Assembly: GCA_003645435.1 (NCBI GenBank)
Contig: QNFD01000210.1
Location: forward strand, 1 to 5,462
Reading direction: 5' to 3'
DNA length: 5,462 nucleotides
From: Gammaproteobacteria bacterium
GTDB lineage: Bacteria; Pseudomonadota; Gammaproteobacteria; GCA-001735895
Below are positions 1-5,462 of the stretch, in pieces. Numbering within the stretch: the stretch's first letter is position 1; every line of letters begins with the position of its first letter. The position numbers and the translations under genes are program-made. A model generated the notes under the pieces. The model was given only the letters and a program-made list of their open reading frames with translations, was not told the DNA's origin and searched no databases.

Positions 1-104
1 GATGAAATAATCGATCTTTGTGTGTGATTTAATTTTGGCCACGAAAGTGACCGAAATATTTTACCTATGGCTATTGACATGGAATCGGCTCATATGTGTT
101 ATGT
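1..104 (-). other. Partial attC recombination site of the cassette
   Basis: The site starts with ACATAAC (R'' box, 104-98 on the minus strand), five bases beyond the TGA stop of the cassette ORF. After a short spacer comes TGAGCCG (about 92-86), a reasonable position for an L'' box. Near 52-37 the minus strand can form a GGTCAC-TTTC-GTGGCC hairpin (six pairs, one G-T wobble). Outside a C/A mismatch it extends with TTTA against AAAT, which suits the apex of a folded single-stranded attC. If that apex is central, the site would be about 120 bases and would end roughly 15 bases beyond the window. No GTT occurs on the minus strand in 1-97, so the R' box and the L' box are not inside the window. 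The identification rests mainly on the R box pairing and the position. Confidence 0.55.
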
Positions 105-108
105 GCGT

Positions 109-504
109 TCATTTAATTTTGACAAAATATTCTCGAATTTTATATTTTGAAGTTATTGTATAAATAATATTACCTTCTATGTAAAAAGTCTGATCTTCGT
201 ATTCTTTCAATACATCGTTCCATGCTCTAAGCGTTATTGAATTTTCTGTTTCGTTTAGAATTTCATAGGAACCACTATTTTCAAACTCTTCGTAGGTTGT
301 AAAAATCTTATTTTCGGTAAACGTTAATTTCAATTTTCCAAAAAAATCGTTTTCAAAGAAAGCCTTTGTTTTGGGTGGAATGTTGTCACGCGCATTAACA
401 TCTTCTAACGTCCGCTTTTCGTCCGATTCCCATTCTCCAATAAGAGGATTTGCGATCACCATTGAAGCCATAGTCAATAATAAAAAGAAGGCTATTATTC
501 TCAT
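109..504 (-). CDS. Small exported protein, probably lipocalin-like, cassette-encoded
   Basis: This 131-residue protein starts with a Sec signal peptide: MRII, then a hydrophobic core (FFLLLTMASMV), with a likely signal peptidase I site after V-I-A at about residues 17-19, leaving a mature protein starting NPLIGEW. The rest is about 112 residues, rich in charged and aromatic residues and in alternating beta-type stretches (KLKLTFTENK, SGSYEILNE, NSITLRAW, DQTFYIEGN, REYFVKIK). The GxW-type start of the mature part (GEWES) followed by such strands recalls small lipocalin-like beta-barrel proteins, but no catalytic residues or cysteines are visible. No transmembrane segment follows the signal, so a periplasmic or secreted location is inferred. 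The ATG at 504 lies 15 bases inside the cassette and no clear Shine-Dalgarno precedes it, so expression probably depends on transcription from the attI side. The specific function is unknown and the family placement is tentative. Confidence 0.8.
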   Translation of the reverse strand: MRIIAFFLLLTMASMVIANPLIGEWESDEKRTLEDVNARDNIPPKTKAFFENDFFGKLKLTFTENKIFTTYEEFENSGSYEILNETENSITLRAWNDVLKEYEDQTFYIEGNIIYTITSKYKIREYFVKIK

Positions 505-527
505 GCTATAAGCACATAACAGTAAAT

Positions 528-550
528 TTAAAAGGCCAGCAGCCTTTTAA
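528..550. repeat. Inverted repeat beside the cassette junction
   Basis: The arms TTAAAAGGC (528-536) and GCCTTTTAA (542-550) are perfectly complementary over 9 bp around a five-base centre CAGCA. The repeat sits 8 bases from the inferred attI crossover at 520. On the minus strand it is followed by a mixed AT stretch rather than a clean T run, so a terminator reading is weak. A cruciform, a protein site or a weak terminator for cassette-directed transcription are all possible. Confidence 0.6.
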
Positions 551-615
551 TAGTTATTAGAGGGACGTCTTCATATTTTTTATGGTGAAAATGTTGTTTT
601 GGTAACATATTGAAT

Positions 616-646
616 AGTATAGCCTTATTATTTACGAATTTTTCAT
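616..646 (-). promoter_or_regulatory. Possible cassette promoter (Pc-like) reading into the cassette
   Basis: On the minus strand TATACT (621-616) matches five of six bases of the sigma70 -10 box. ATGAAA (646-641) matches four of six of the -35 box, with a long spacer of 19 bases. It points toward the cassette from the intI side of attI, where Pc promoters usually lie. The spacing is poor and the region is AT-rich, so this is only a candidate. Confidence 0.25.
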
Positions 647-732
647 TAACTAAATAGAGTGGCGACTGGCCTCATATTTATCTTGAAATAACTTGATAAG
701 TTGGTACGGTGTAATGAGGACTTAGCTTTGCG

Positions 733-739
733 AAAGGAA
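733..739 (+). promoter_or_regulatory. Ribosome binding site of intI
   Basis: AAAGGAA lies 8 bases before the ATG at 748. This supports that start over the next in-frame ATG, which is 15 codons further in at 793. Confidence 0.65.
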
Positions 740-747
740 TCGTAATC

Positions 748-1768
748 ATGTCGCCAAATCAATCTCCGTTTTTAGAATCTATTTCCCGTTATATGGCTGT
801 TCGTCGGTACAGTAAACGTACCGTTGATTCCTATCTATACTGGATTCGATATTTTATCATTTTCCATAAAAAGAGGCACCCGTCTGAAATGGGAGGACGG
901 GAGGTCGAAGAGTTTCTGACGCATTTAGCGGTTGAACGCAAAGTGGCTGCTGCAACACAAGGCGTGGCACTTAATTCACTAGCTTTTTTGTATAACAAGT
1001 ATTTTGAAAAACCGTTGGGTGATATTTCTGGATTTCGCAAATCTAACCGCCAGGCTAAGTTACCAACTGTATTGACTCGTCTCGAGGTCAACCGTTTACT
1101 CGCTCAATTGTCGGGTGCTTCTTTGCTTATTGCCTCAATGCTCTATGGTTCTGGATTGCGACGCATGGAGGTTGTTCGTTTACGAATCAAAGATATTGAC
1201 TTTGACCAATTGCAACTACGAATCTGGAATGGAAAAGGATATAAACACAGGCTCACTACTTTGGCCCCGGAACTCGTGCCTCAGTTACGCGACCAGATTC
1301 TACGAGTTGATCTACAGTGGAGGGAAGATCAGAAAGTCAAGTCTTACGCTGGGGTATGGATACCCGAGGCCCTTGCCAGAAAGTATCCAAATGCTTTGAG
1401 GTCGCTGGGCTGGCATTATTTGTTCCCTTCATCTCGATTGAGCTTTGAACCTGGGACCGTGAATATGCGGCGGCACCATGTTGACGAATCAAGCGTTAGC
1501 AAGTTGGTTAGAAGAGCGTCAATTAAAGCCGGTATTGGAAAAGAAGTATCCTGCCATACTCTACGCCATTCCTTCGCCACCCATTTATTAGAATCGGGTG
1601 CTGACCGATTTTTGCTCCTGCAAAATCGGCATACACTACATCCATGTAGATAACATTCGTACCGTGCAGGAGCAGCTTGGGCATCATGATGTAAAGACTA
1701 CTGAAATTTATACGCATGTATTAAAAAGAGGCGCGCATGGTGTTCGTAGTCCTTTTAGCGATTTGTAA
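748..1768 (+). pseudogene. intI: Integron integrase (tyrosine recombinase), frameshifted near the 3' end
   Basis: IntI catalyses attI x attC and attC x attC recombination. The intact frame (748-1653, 301 codons) has the N-terminal SAM-like core-binding domain (about 5-95), then the catalytic domain. The catalytic Arg lies in YGSGLRRME (R138) and the beta-hairpin Lys in NGKGYKHR (161-168). The IntI-specific extra segment is at about 207-232 (LARKYPNALRSLGWHYLFP), and HTLRH gives His270 and Arg273. The extra segment separates it from XerC/D. After ESGAD (codon 286) the frame runs into foreign sequence and stops at 1651-1653. The missing end ([22 protein letters not shown]...SPFSDL, 37 codons) is intact one frame over at 1655-1768 and holds the last catalytic His and the Tyr nucleophile. 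Removing 1606-1654 would restore a 323-residue protein, normal for IntI. As it stands the product lacks the nucleophile and should be inactive. The gene diverges from the cassette, as in typical integrons. Confidence 0.9.
1606..1654. other. 49-bp insertion disrupting intI
   Basis: The block lies exactly between the codon for Asp286 (GAC, ending 1605) and ATT CGT ACC (IRT) at 1655. In other integron integrases these two parts are contiguous (..GADIRTVQ..). Because AC precedes both ends, the block could equally be placed at 1604-1652. Its length, 3n+1, shifts the frame. It contains two hairpin-forming units: CCGATTTT/AAAATCGG (1605-1612 and 1622-1629, with an inner GC/GC pair) and CTACAT-CC-ATGTAG (1636-1649). 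In addition TGCTCCTGCA (1613-1622) is an exact inverted copy of TGCAGGAGCA (1665-1674) in the original gene. It has no transposase and no clear target duplication. Confidence 0.8.
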
Positions 1769-1800
1769 TTTAGTACTCGGTTCGACTACTACCAGCGTTA

Positions 1801-1806
1801 TATAAT
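1801..1806 (+). promoter_or_regulatory. Probable -10 box of the esterase gene
   Basis: A perfect TATAAT lies 27 bases before the esterase ATG and 33 bases after the intI stop, giving a short leader of about 20 bases. The -35 region is poor: TTCGAC at 1781-1786 is only 14 bases away, and CGGTTC sits at the standard distance. Either the promoter is weak or activated, or the match is partly chance. Confidence 0.45.
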
Positions 1807-1832
1807 CCGCTCTTTTTTGCAGGATTGAATTT

Positions 1833-2507
1833 ATGGCTGATTCTCCACTTGTTGTTGAAACCGGTTCGCAGGCCCCCGACAGTTGCGTGATCTGGTTGCA
1901 CGGTCTGGGTGCTGACGGCCATGACTTTGAACCGATTGTGCCGGAGTTGGGACTGGATCCGGGTCTCAATATTCGTTTTATCTTCCCGCATGCACCGATG
2001 ATCCCAGTGACGATTAACCAGGGTTTCGTTATGCGCGCCTGGTACGATATTCGCGAGAACAGGATTGAGGCGGAGCAGGATGAAGCGGGTATTCGGCAGT
2101 CCGCACAAGTCCTTGGGCAGTTGATCGAAGAGCAGGTGGAGTCGGGTATTGCGAGCGAGCGAATTGTGCTGGCCGGGTTTTCGCAGGGCGGTGCGATTGC
2201 CCTGTTTACCGCGTTACGTTATCCACGGCAACTCGCCGGTGCGATGGTGCTGTCATCTTACATGCCACTATCGAGTAGTCTCGTAGATGAAAGAGACGAT
2301 GCTAATAGCGGTATCCCGATATTTCTGGTGCATGGTTCCGATGATCCGGTAATACCGGTTGACCTCGCCTACCTCACCCGCGGCCAGCTCGAACAGGAAG
2401 GCTATGCGCCAGAATGGCACGAGTACCGGGGCATGGCTCATAGTGTATCGGCGCAGGAGATCTTCGATATTGCCGGCTGGTTGCAGAAAACCCTACCGCG
2501 GGTTTAA
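1833..2507 (+). CDS. Carboxylesterase / acyl-protein thioesterase-family alpha/beta hydrolase
   Basis: This 224-residue protein is a complete member of the phospholipase/carboxylesterase (abhydrolase_2) family, which hydrolyses short- to medium-chain carboxylic or thioesters in the cytoplasm; about 220 residues is the usual length. The oxyanion-hole strand-loop WLHGLGADGHD is at 21-31 and the nucleophile elbow GFSQGG gives Ser117. The acid is in HGSDDPVIP (Asp172) and the base is His203 in YRGMAHSVS. The N-terminus has no signal peptide. AGGA at 1821-1824, 8 bases ahead of the ATG, supports the start. The gene follows the broken intI in the same direction but has its own -10 box, so it is probably not functionally tied to the integron. 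It converges with argH, 26 bases away, with no obvious terminator between. The natural substrate cannot be told from sequence. Confidence 0.93.
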   Translation: MADSPLVVETGSQAPDSCVIWLHGLGADGHDFEPIVPELGLDPGLNIRFIFPHAPMIPVTINQGFVMRAWYDIRENRIEAEQDEAGIRQSAQVLGQLIEEQVESGIASERIVLAGFSQGGAIALFTALRYPRQLAGAMVLSSYMPLSSSLVDERDDANSGIPIFLVHGSDDPVIPVDLAYLTRGQLEQEGYAPEWHEYRGMAHSVSAQEIFDIAGWLQKTLPRV

Positions 2508-2533
2508 AAGCGTTGCCAAACAGTTAGGGTAAG

Positions 2534-3922
2534 CTACTGCGCGATTAGTTTGCGGCAGGCGGCAACCTGTTTTCGAACCTGTTCGGGAGCGGTGCCGCCG
2601 ATAACGTTTCTGGCATTCACCGAACCCTCGAGCGACAGCAGATCGAATACATCGGCTTCTATGCGTCGTTCGAATGACTGCAGCTCTTGCAGTGTGCATT
2701 CGCTTAAGTCTTTCTGTTTTTCAATTGCGTAAGCAACCGCGCTGCCGACTACTTCGTGAGCGTCGCGAAACGGCAGGCCCTTGTTGACCAGGTAATCGGC
2801 GAGATCAGTTGCTGTGGCGTAGCCCTTTTTCGCCGACTCGTACATGACCTCACGATTGACGCTGAGATTGGGCACCATGTCGGCAAATGCGCGCAGACTG
2901 CCAATCAGGGTATCGAGTACATCGAACAGCGGTTCCTTGTCTTCCTGGTTATCCTTGTTGTAGGCCAGTGGCTGCGATTTCATCAGTGTCAGCAAACTCA
3001 CCAGGTGTCCGTTCACGCGCCCGGTTTTACCCCGTACCAGTTCGGGTACGTCGGGGTTTTTCTTTTGCGGCATGATCGATGAACCGGTGCAGTAGCGGTC
3101 AGGCAGGCGAATAAAATTGAATTGTGCAGTCGACCAGAGGACCAGTTCTTCGGCCATTCTCGACAGGTGGGTCATGCAGATGGCCGCGGCCGCACAGAAT
3201 TCAATGGCGAAATCACGATCACTCACTGCATCGATCGAGTTCCTCGCCGGTGCGTCGAAGCCCAGAAGCTCGGCCGTATAATCCCGGTCGAGCGGGTAAG
3301 AAGTGCCCGCCAGTGCGGCCGCCCCTAGCGGCATGATATTCATGCGTTGCCGGCAATCCTTTAGGCGGTCATGGTCGCGCTCGAGCATTTCAAACCAGGC
3401 CAGCATATGGTGGCCGAAGCTAACTGGTTGTGCGACCTGCATGTGCGTGAAGCCCGGCATGATGGTGTCAGCTTCGCGTTCGGCGAGGTCGATTAGGCCG
3501 TGTTGGAAGGTCCTGATCTGCAGCAGGCACTGGTTGATCTCTTCACGCAGGTAAAGACGAATATCGGTGGCAACCTGATCGTTCCGAGAACGACCGGTAT
3601 GCAGTTTCTTGCCGGCGTCACCAATCAGCTCGGTGAGCCGGGCTTCGATATTCATGTGCACATCCTCGAGGCTAACCGACCAGTTAAATTTACCACTGGT
3701 GACCTCTTCGCTGATGTTTGCCATACCCTGTTCGATGGCGGCATGCTCATCGTCATCCAGGATACCGATCTTGTGCAGCATTTTTGCATGCGCAAGCGAA
3801 CCCTGTATGTCGACCAGGGCAAGACGTTGATCAAACTCGACCGAGGCGGTAAAAGCCTCGACAAAGGCATCGGTGGGTTCGTTGAATCGACCGCCCCACA
3901 TACGGCTATCTTTCTTAGTCAT
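2534..3922 (-). CDS. argH: Argininosuccinate lyase
   Basis: The enzyme catalyses the last step of arginine biosynthesis, cleaving L-argininosuccinate to arginine and fumarate, as a cytoplasmic homotetramer of the fumarase/aspartase superfamily. The 462-residue product has the family's usual length. MWGGRF opens the protein at 8-13. The three conserved regions are present: HTGRSRNDQ (108-116), [10 protein letters not shown] with the general base His160 (157-166), and the signature loop [13 protein letters not shown] (279-291) bearing the catalytic Ser and substrate-binding Lys/Asn. The C-terminus ([13 protein letters not shown]) is typical. The ATG at 3922 is the natural start for [13 protein letters not shown], though no clear Shine-Dalgarno precedes it. 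It is transcribed divergently from the sensor kinase gene and convergently with the esterase. No ArgR box was recognised upstream. Confidence 0.97.
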   Translation of the reverse strand: MTKKDSRMWGGRFNEPTDAFVEAFTASVEFDQRLALVDIQGSLAHAKMLHKIGILDDDEHAAIEQGMANISEEVTSGKFNWSVSLEDVHMNIEARLTELIGDAGKKLHTGRSRNDQVATDIRLYLREEINQCLLQIRTFQHGLIDLAEREADTIMPGFTHMQVAQPVSFGHHMLAWFEMLERDHDRLKDCRQRMNIMPLGAAALAGTSYPLDRDYTAELLGFDAPARNSIDAVSDRDFAIEFCAAAAICMTHLSRMAEELVLWSTAQFNFIRLPDRYCTGSSIMPQKKNPDVPELVRGKTGRVNGHLVSLLTLMKSQPLAYNKDNQEDKEPLFDVLDTLIGSLRAFADMVPNLSVNREVMYESAKKGYATATDLADYLVNKGLPFRDAHEVVGSAVAYAIEKQKDLSECTLQELQSFERRIEADVFDLLSLEGSVNARNVIGGTAPEQVRKQVAACRKLIAQ

Positions 3923-4068
3923 AAAATCATAAATGGTCTATATATATTAGGTGTAATCTTTGCCGATCCTGTGGTTGATGCGTAATGAAACGCCTTGCCA
4001 GGTACCGTGGAATGCCCCAGGGGGCATTGTCGTATGCTTACAGCGCTAGTCAAACAAATCAATAGTTT
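3923..4068. promoter_or_regulatory. Divergent argH / sensor-kinase intergenic region with palindrome
   Basis: These 146 bases must hold both promoters. The centre-right part has a perfect inverted repeat, AATGCCCC (4011-4018) - AG - GGGGCATT (4021-4028), the only GC-rich palindrome here. No T run follows on either strand, which argues against a terminator and for an operator or a transcript hairpin in the kinase leader. On the argH side a TATATATA run (3940-3948) could supply a -10 box, but no matching -35 box was found. No convincing sigma70 promoter was found for the kinase. Confidence 0.5.
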
Positions 4069-5124
4069 ATGTCTAATCACCCAAAAAAAACGCCCTCAAT
4101 GATCAAAAATGACAGCTATCTGCCCAATTTTTGCGATGTTTCGGTATTTTTGCGCGTATTGCTGGTCATTGAACTGTTTGCGATCGTGTTTGCGCTGGTT
4201 AGTTTTCGCAGTGGAAGCCTGTACGTGCAGATTGCTCTTAATTCGGTTCTGATGCAATGGATCGGTCTGAGTGTGGCGGCAATATTATGCGGCATAACCC
4301 GCCTGGGTTACCTGCGCGATACCCGGGTTACGACTTCTGCGGCAATGGGCGTGACCCTGTTTGTAACCCTGCTGGTGAGCTGGTTGAGCGAGCACTTTTC
4401 AGAAATGTTGCGTCTCGAATCACAATCGCAGGATATTGGCTTCACGCTGTTGCGCAATGTGGCCATAGCGATGATCTTGATTGGCCTGGCATTACGCTAT
4501 TTTTATGTTCAGTACGAATCCGAAAGAACCCTTGAAATTCAGGCCCAGGCACGACTGCAAGCCCTGCAGGCGCGTATTCGGCCCCATTTCCTGTTCAATA
4601 GCATGAATACCATTGCCAGCCTGACCCACGACCATCCCGATCTCGCCGAGCAGGCTATTGAAAACCTGTCGGATTTGTTTCGCGCCAGCCTGGCTGCCGA
4701 GGCCAGTGTTCCACTGCAACAGGAACTGGAGTTAACCCGCTGTTACATTCAGCTGGAGTCGCTACGTCTCGGCGACCGGTTATTTGTCAAATGGCACATG
4801 CCTTACGATGATATCGAGGTTTCGTTACCGGCGCTGACGCTGCAACCGCTGGTCGAAAATGCTATCTATCATGGTGTCGAGCCGTTATCGGAGGGTGGCG
4901 TGATCGACATTACGATCGACCGTGAGCATGATTTTACCCGCATTTCAATCTCTAACCCGTTGCTCGAAGACCGCACCGAACAGCATCGTGAAGGCAATCA
5001 AATGGCGGTCGATAATATACGCGAGCGTCTGCAAATTGCGTTTAGTGGTGAGGCCACGATGCAACAGGTGGAAGACGATGATCGGTTTACCGTCACCCTG
5101 AAGCTTCCGGCCAACCGGGTCTGA
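4069..5124 (+). CDS. algZ: AlgZ/FimS-like sensor histidine kinase (LytS/YehU family)
   Basis: This 351-residue inner-membrane sensor is predicted to phosphorylate the response regulator encoded just downstream. The N-terminal half has four hydrophobic segments: about 27-46, 58-78, 89-106 and 127-146. There is no large periplasmic domain, so any signal is probably sensed in the membrane. A short helical linker (150-168) leads to the His_kinase motif RPHFLFNSMNTIASL (171-185) with phosphoacceptor His173. An ATPase-like domain follows, with an N-box LQPLVENAIYHGV (258-270, Asn264). The glycine box is degenerate: HREGNQMAVDNIRERL instead of GxGIGLxN, as is common for AlgZ/FimS-type kinases. The ATG at 4069 has no clear Shine-Dalgarno; Met11 (4099) is a possible alternative start, also without one. 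Position next to argH and before an algR-like gene matches the known algZ/fimS locus, which supports the symbol. The regulated process here is not shown by the sequence. Confidence 0.88.
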   Translation: MSNHPKKTPSMIKNDSYLPNFCDVSVFLRVLLVIELFAIVFALVSFRSGSLYVQIALNSVLMQWIGLSVAAILCGITRLGYLRDTRVTTSAAMGVTLFVTLLVSWLSEHFSEMLRLESQSQDIGFTLLRNVAIAMILIGLALRYFYVQYESERTLEIQAQARLQALQARIRPHFLFNSMNTIASLTHDHPDLAEQAIENLSDLFRASLAAEASVPLQQELELTRCYIQLESLRLGDRLFVKWHMPYDDIEVSLPALTLQPLVENAIYHGVEPLSEGGVIDITIDREHDFTRISISNPLLEDRTEQHREGNQMAVDNIRERLQIAFSGEATMQQVEDDDRFTVTLKLPANRV

Positions 5125-5128
5125 GGAA
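5123..5128 (+). promoter_or_regulatory. Ribosome binding site deciding the algR start
   Basis: GAGGAA overlaps the kinase stop codon (TGA, 5122-5124). It ends 5 bases before ATG 5134 but only 2 bases before the in-frame GTG 5131. The spacing favours ATG and suggests translation coupled to the kinase. Confidence 0.7.
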
Positions 5129-5133
5129 TTGTG

Positions 5134-5462
5134 ATGAAAGTTTTAATAGTTGACGATGAAAGACCAGCACGCGATCGTATGACGCGAATGCTAGGCACAT
5201 TATCGGATTGTCAAATAGTCGGCGAGGCAGTTAACGGCAACGAGGCCCTCGAAAAAGCCGAATCGCTTGGCCCCGATGTCGTCTTAATGGATATCCGTAT
5301 GCCTGGTATGGATGGTATTCAGGCCGCGCGCCACCTGTCACGACTATCAAGGCCGCCGGCGGTAATTTTCACCACCGCTTACGCCGACCATGCACTCGAA
5401 GCATTTGAAACCCATGCGGTTGACTACCTGTTAAAACCGGTGCGTAAAGAGCGATTGGCCGC
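5134..5462 (+). CDS. algR: AlgR-like response regulator, N-terminal receiver domain (partial)
   Basis: This is the first 109 codons of a response regulator cut by the right edge. The receiver domain is nearly complete. MKVLIVDDER gives the acidic pocket (Asp7, Asp8), VVLMDIRMPGMDG the phosphoacceptor Asp53, and IFTTAYADHALEAF the conserved Thr switch at about 80-81 with the usual Ala. DYLLKPV gives the conserved Lys101. The TAYADHALEAFETHAVDYLLKP stretch (81-102) is typical of regulators with a C-terminal LytTR DNA-binding domain, which would lie beyond the window. It starts 9 bases after the kinase stop, so the two form an operon and a cognate pair. AlgR in Pseudomonas controls alginate, twitching motility and virulence genes; which targets apply here is unknown. 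Confidence 0.9.
   Translation, partial: MKVLIVDDERPARDRMTRMLGTLSDCQIVGEAVNGNEALEKAESLGPDVVLMDIRMPGMDGIQAARHLSRLSRPPAVIFTTAYADHALEAFETHAVDYLLKPVRKERLA

Larger units (their letters stand above)
1..519 (-). mobile_element. Integron gene cassette (first in array, attC end cut by window edge)
   Basis: Seen: a single small ORF on the minus strand begins 15 bases after a GTTATGT heptamer (520-514). It ends five bases before ACATAAC (104-98), the exact reverse complement of that heptamer. In integrons a cassette is recombined between the G and TT of a GTTRRRY-type R' box, and its own R'' box is complementary to the bases carried at its 5' end, so this pair is what an integrated cassette should show. 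The R box departs from strict GTTRRRY at its fifth base (T), a kind of variation met in chromosomal integrons. The integrase gene lies next door and points the other way, which places this cassette first. The DNA is clearly more AT-rich than the genes to the right, consistent with acquired DNA. Inference: one cassette, with further cassettes probably continuing to the left. The full attC is not visible. Confidence 0.72.
505..747 (-). other. attI site and integron leader region
   Basis: This is a non-coding, AT-rich stretch between the first cassette and intI. The inferred crossover lies within GTTATGT at 520-514 (minus strand), about 230 bases from the intI start, a plausible attI position. 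Upstream on the minus strand further GTTA heptamers occur: GTTACCA (606-600), GTTAATG (650-644) and GTTATTT (692-686). These could act as accessory integrase-binding repeats like those of attI1, though such motifs are common by chance in AT-rich DNA. An inverted repeat (528-550) abuts the crossover, and a small one (AACTT-GAT-AAGTT) sits at 690-702. No CTG-N10-CAG LexA box was found before intI. No ORF or RNA gene is evident. Confidence 0.55.

Noticed and set aside
74..102. Plus-strand sigma70-like promoter TTGACA-N17-TGTTAT
   Set aside because: The -35 box is perfect, but the -10 matches only four of six bases. It lies inside the proposed attC and would drive only antisense transcription of the cassette gene.
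1..519. CRISPR array or tandem-repeat region
   Set aside because: There are no regularly spaced repeats, only one 11-bp direct repeat pair and the complementary R boxes.
661..747. LexA operator in front of intI, as in SOS-controlled integrases
   Set aside because: No CTG-N10-CAG pattern or close variant was found in the leader.
1523..1717. 64-codon minus-strand ORF spanning the intI insertion
   Set aside because: It mostly reads intI backwards. Only its middle covers the 49-bp block, so it is a shadow and not a gene carried by the insertion.
1770..2108. 112-codon minus-strand ORF over the esterase start
   Set aside because: It overlaps the esterase catalytic-domain coding sequence on the other strand, shows no family features and has no ribosome binding site.
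2508..2533. Bidirectional terminator between the convergent esterase and argH genes
   Set aside because: No stem-loop of useful length and no T run could be found in the short gap.
3500..3985. 161-codon plus-strand ORF opposite the argH 5' part
   Set aside because: It is antisense to the conserved N-terminal coding part of argH. Its translation has no recognisable motifs and its codons mirror the real gene.
4011..4028. Rho-independent terminator
   Set aside because: The palindrome is perfect but neither strand has a T tract after it, and neither flanking gene ends here.

Overview
The window looks like a chromosomal segment of a non-enteric gammaproteobacterium. Its right half carries argH divergent from an algZ/fimS-like sensor kinase gene, followed by an algR-like response regulator gene. 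This is the neighbourhood known from Pseudomonas and relatives (argH - algZ/fimS - algR - hemC). The proteins read as ordinary full-length family members, and the DNA there has moderate GC. The left ~750 bases are visibly AT-rich and differ in composition.

Layout from left to right. (1) 1-519 reads as one integron gene cassette on the minus strand. It contains a small ORF (504-109) for a secreted, probably lipocalin-like protein, followed by the first ~104 bases of an attC site that runs off the left edge. The inferred cassette ends match each other: GTTATGT at the attI junction (minus strand, 520-514) and its exact complement ACATAAC at the start of attC (minus strand, 104-98). (2) 520-747 is the attI and leader region between the first cassette and the integrase gene. 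It has a 9-bp-stem inverted repeat at 528-550. (3) 748-1768 is an integron integrase gene (intI) transcribed away from the cassette, as expected. It is broken near its 3' end: a 49-base block (1606-1654) separates the HxxR motif from the terminal His/Tyr motifs and shifts the reading frame by +1. (4) 1833-2507 is a carboxylesterase/acyl-protein thioesterase-type hydrolase with its own consensus -10 box. (5) 2534-3922, on the minus strand and convergent with the esterase, is argH. (6) 3923-4068 is a divergent intergenic region with a perfect 8-bp-arm palindrome. (7) 4069-5124 and 5134 to the right edge are the sensor kinase and the start of its response regulator, read as one operon.

Functionally there are two unrelated blocks. 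One is a small chromosomal integron whose integrase is probably inactive, which would freeze its cassette array. The other is a housekeeping/regulatory block (esterase, arginine biosynthesis, LytS/LytTR-type two-component system). The most interesting points are the paired cassette boundaries, the palindromic 49-bp insertion in intI, and the unknown exported cassette protein. Nothing here needs a wholly new system to explain it.
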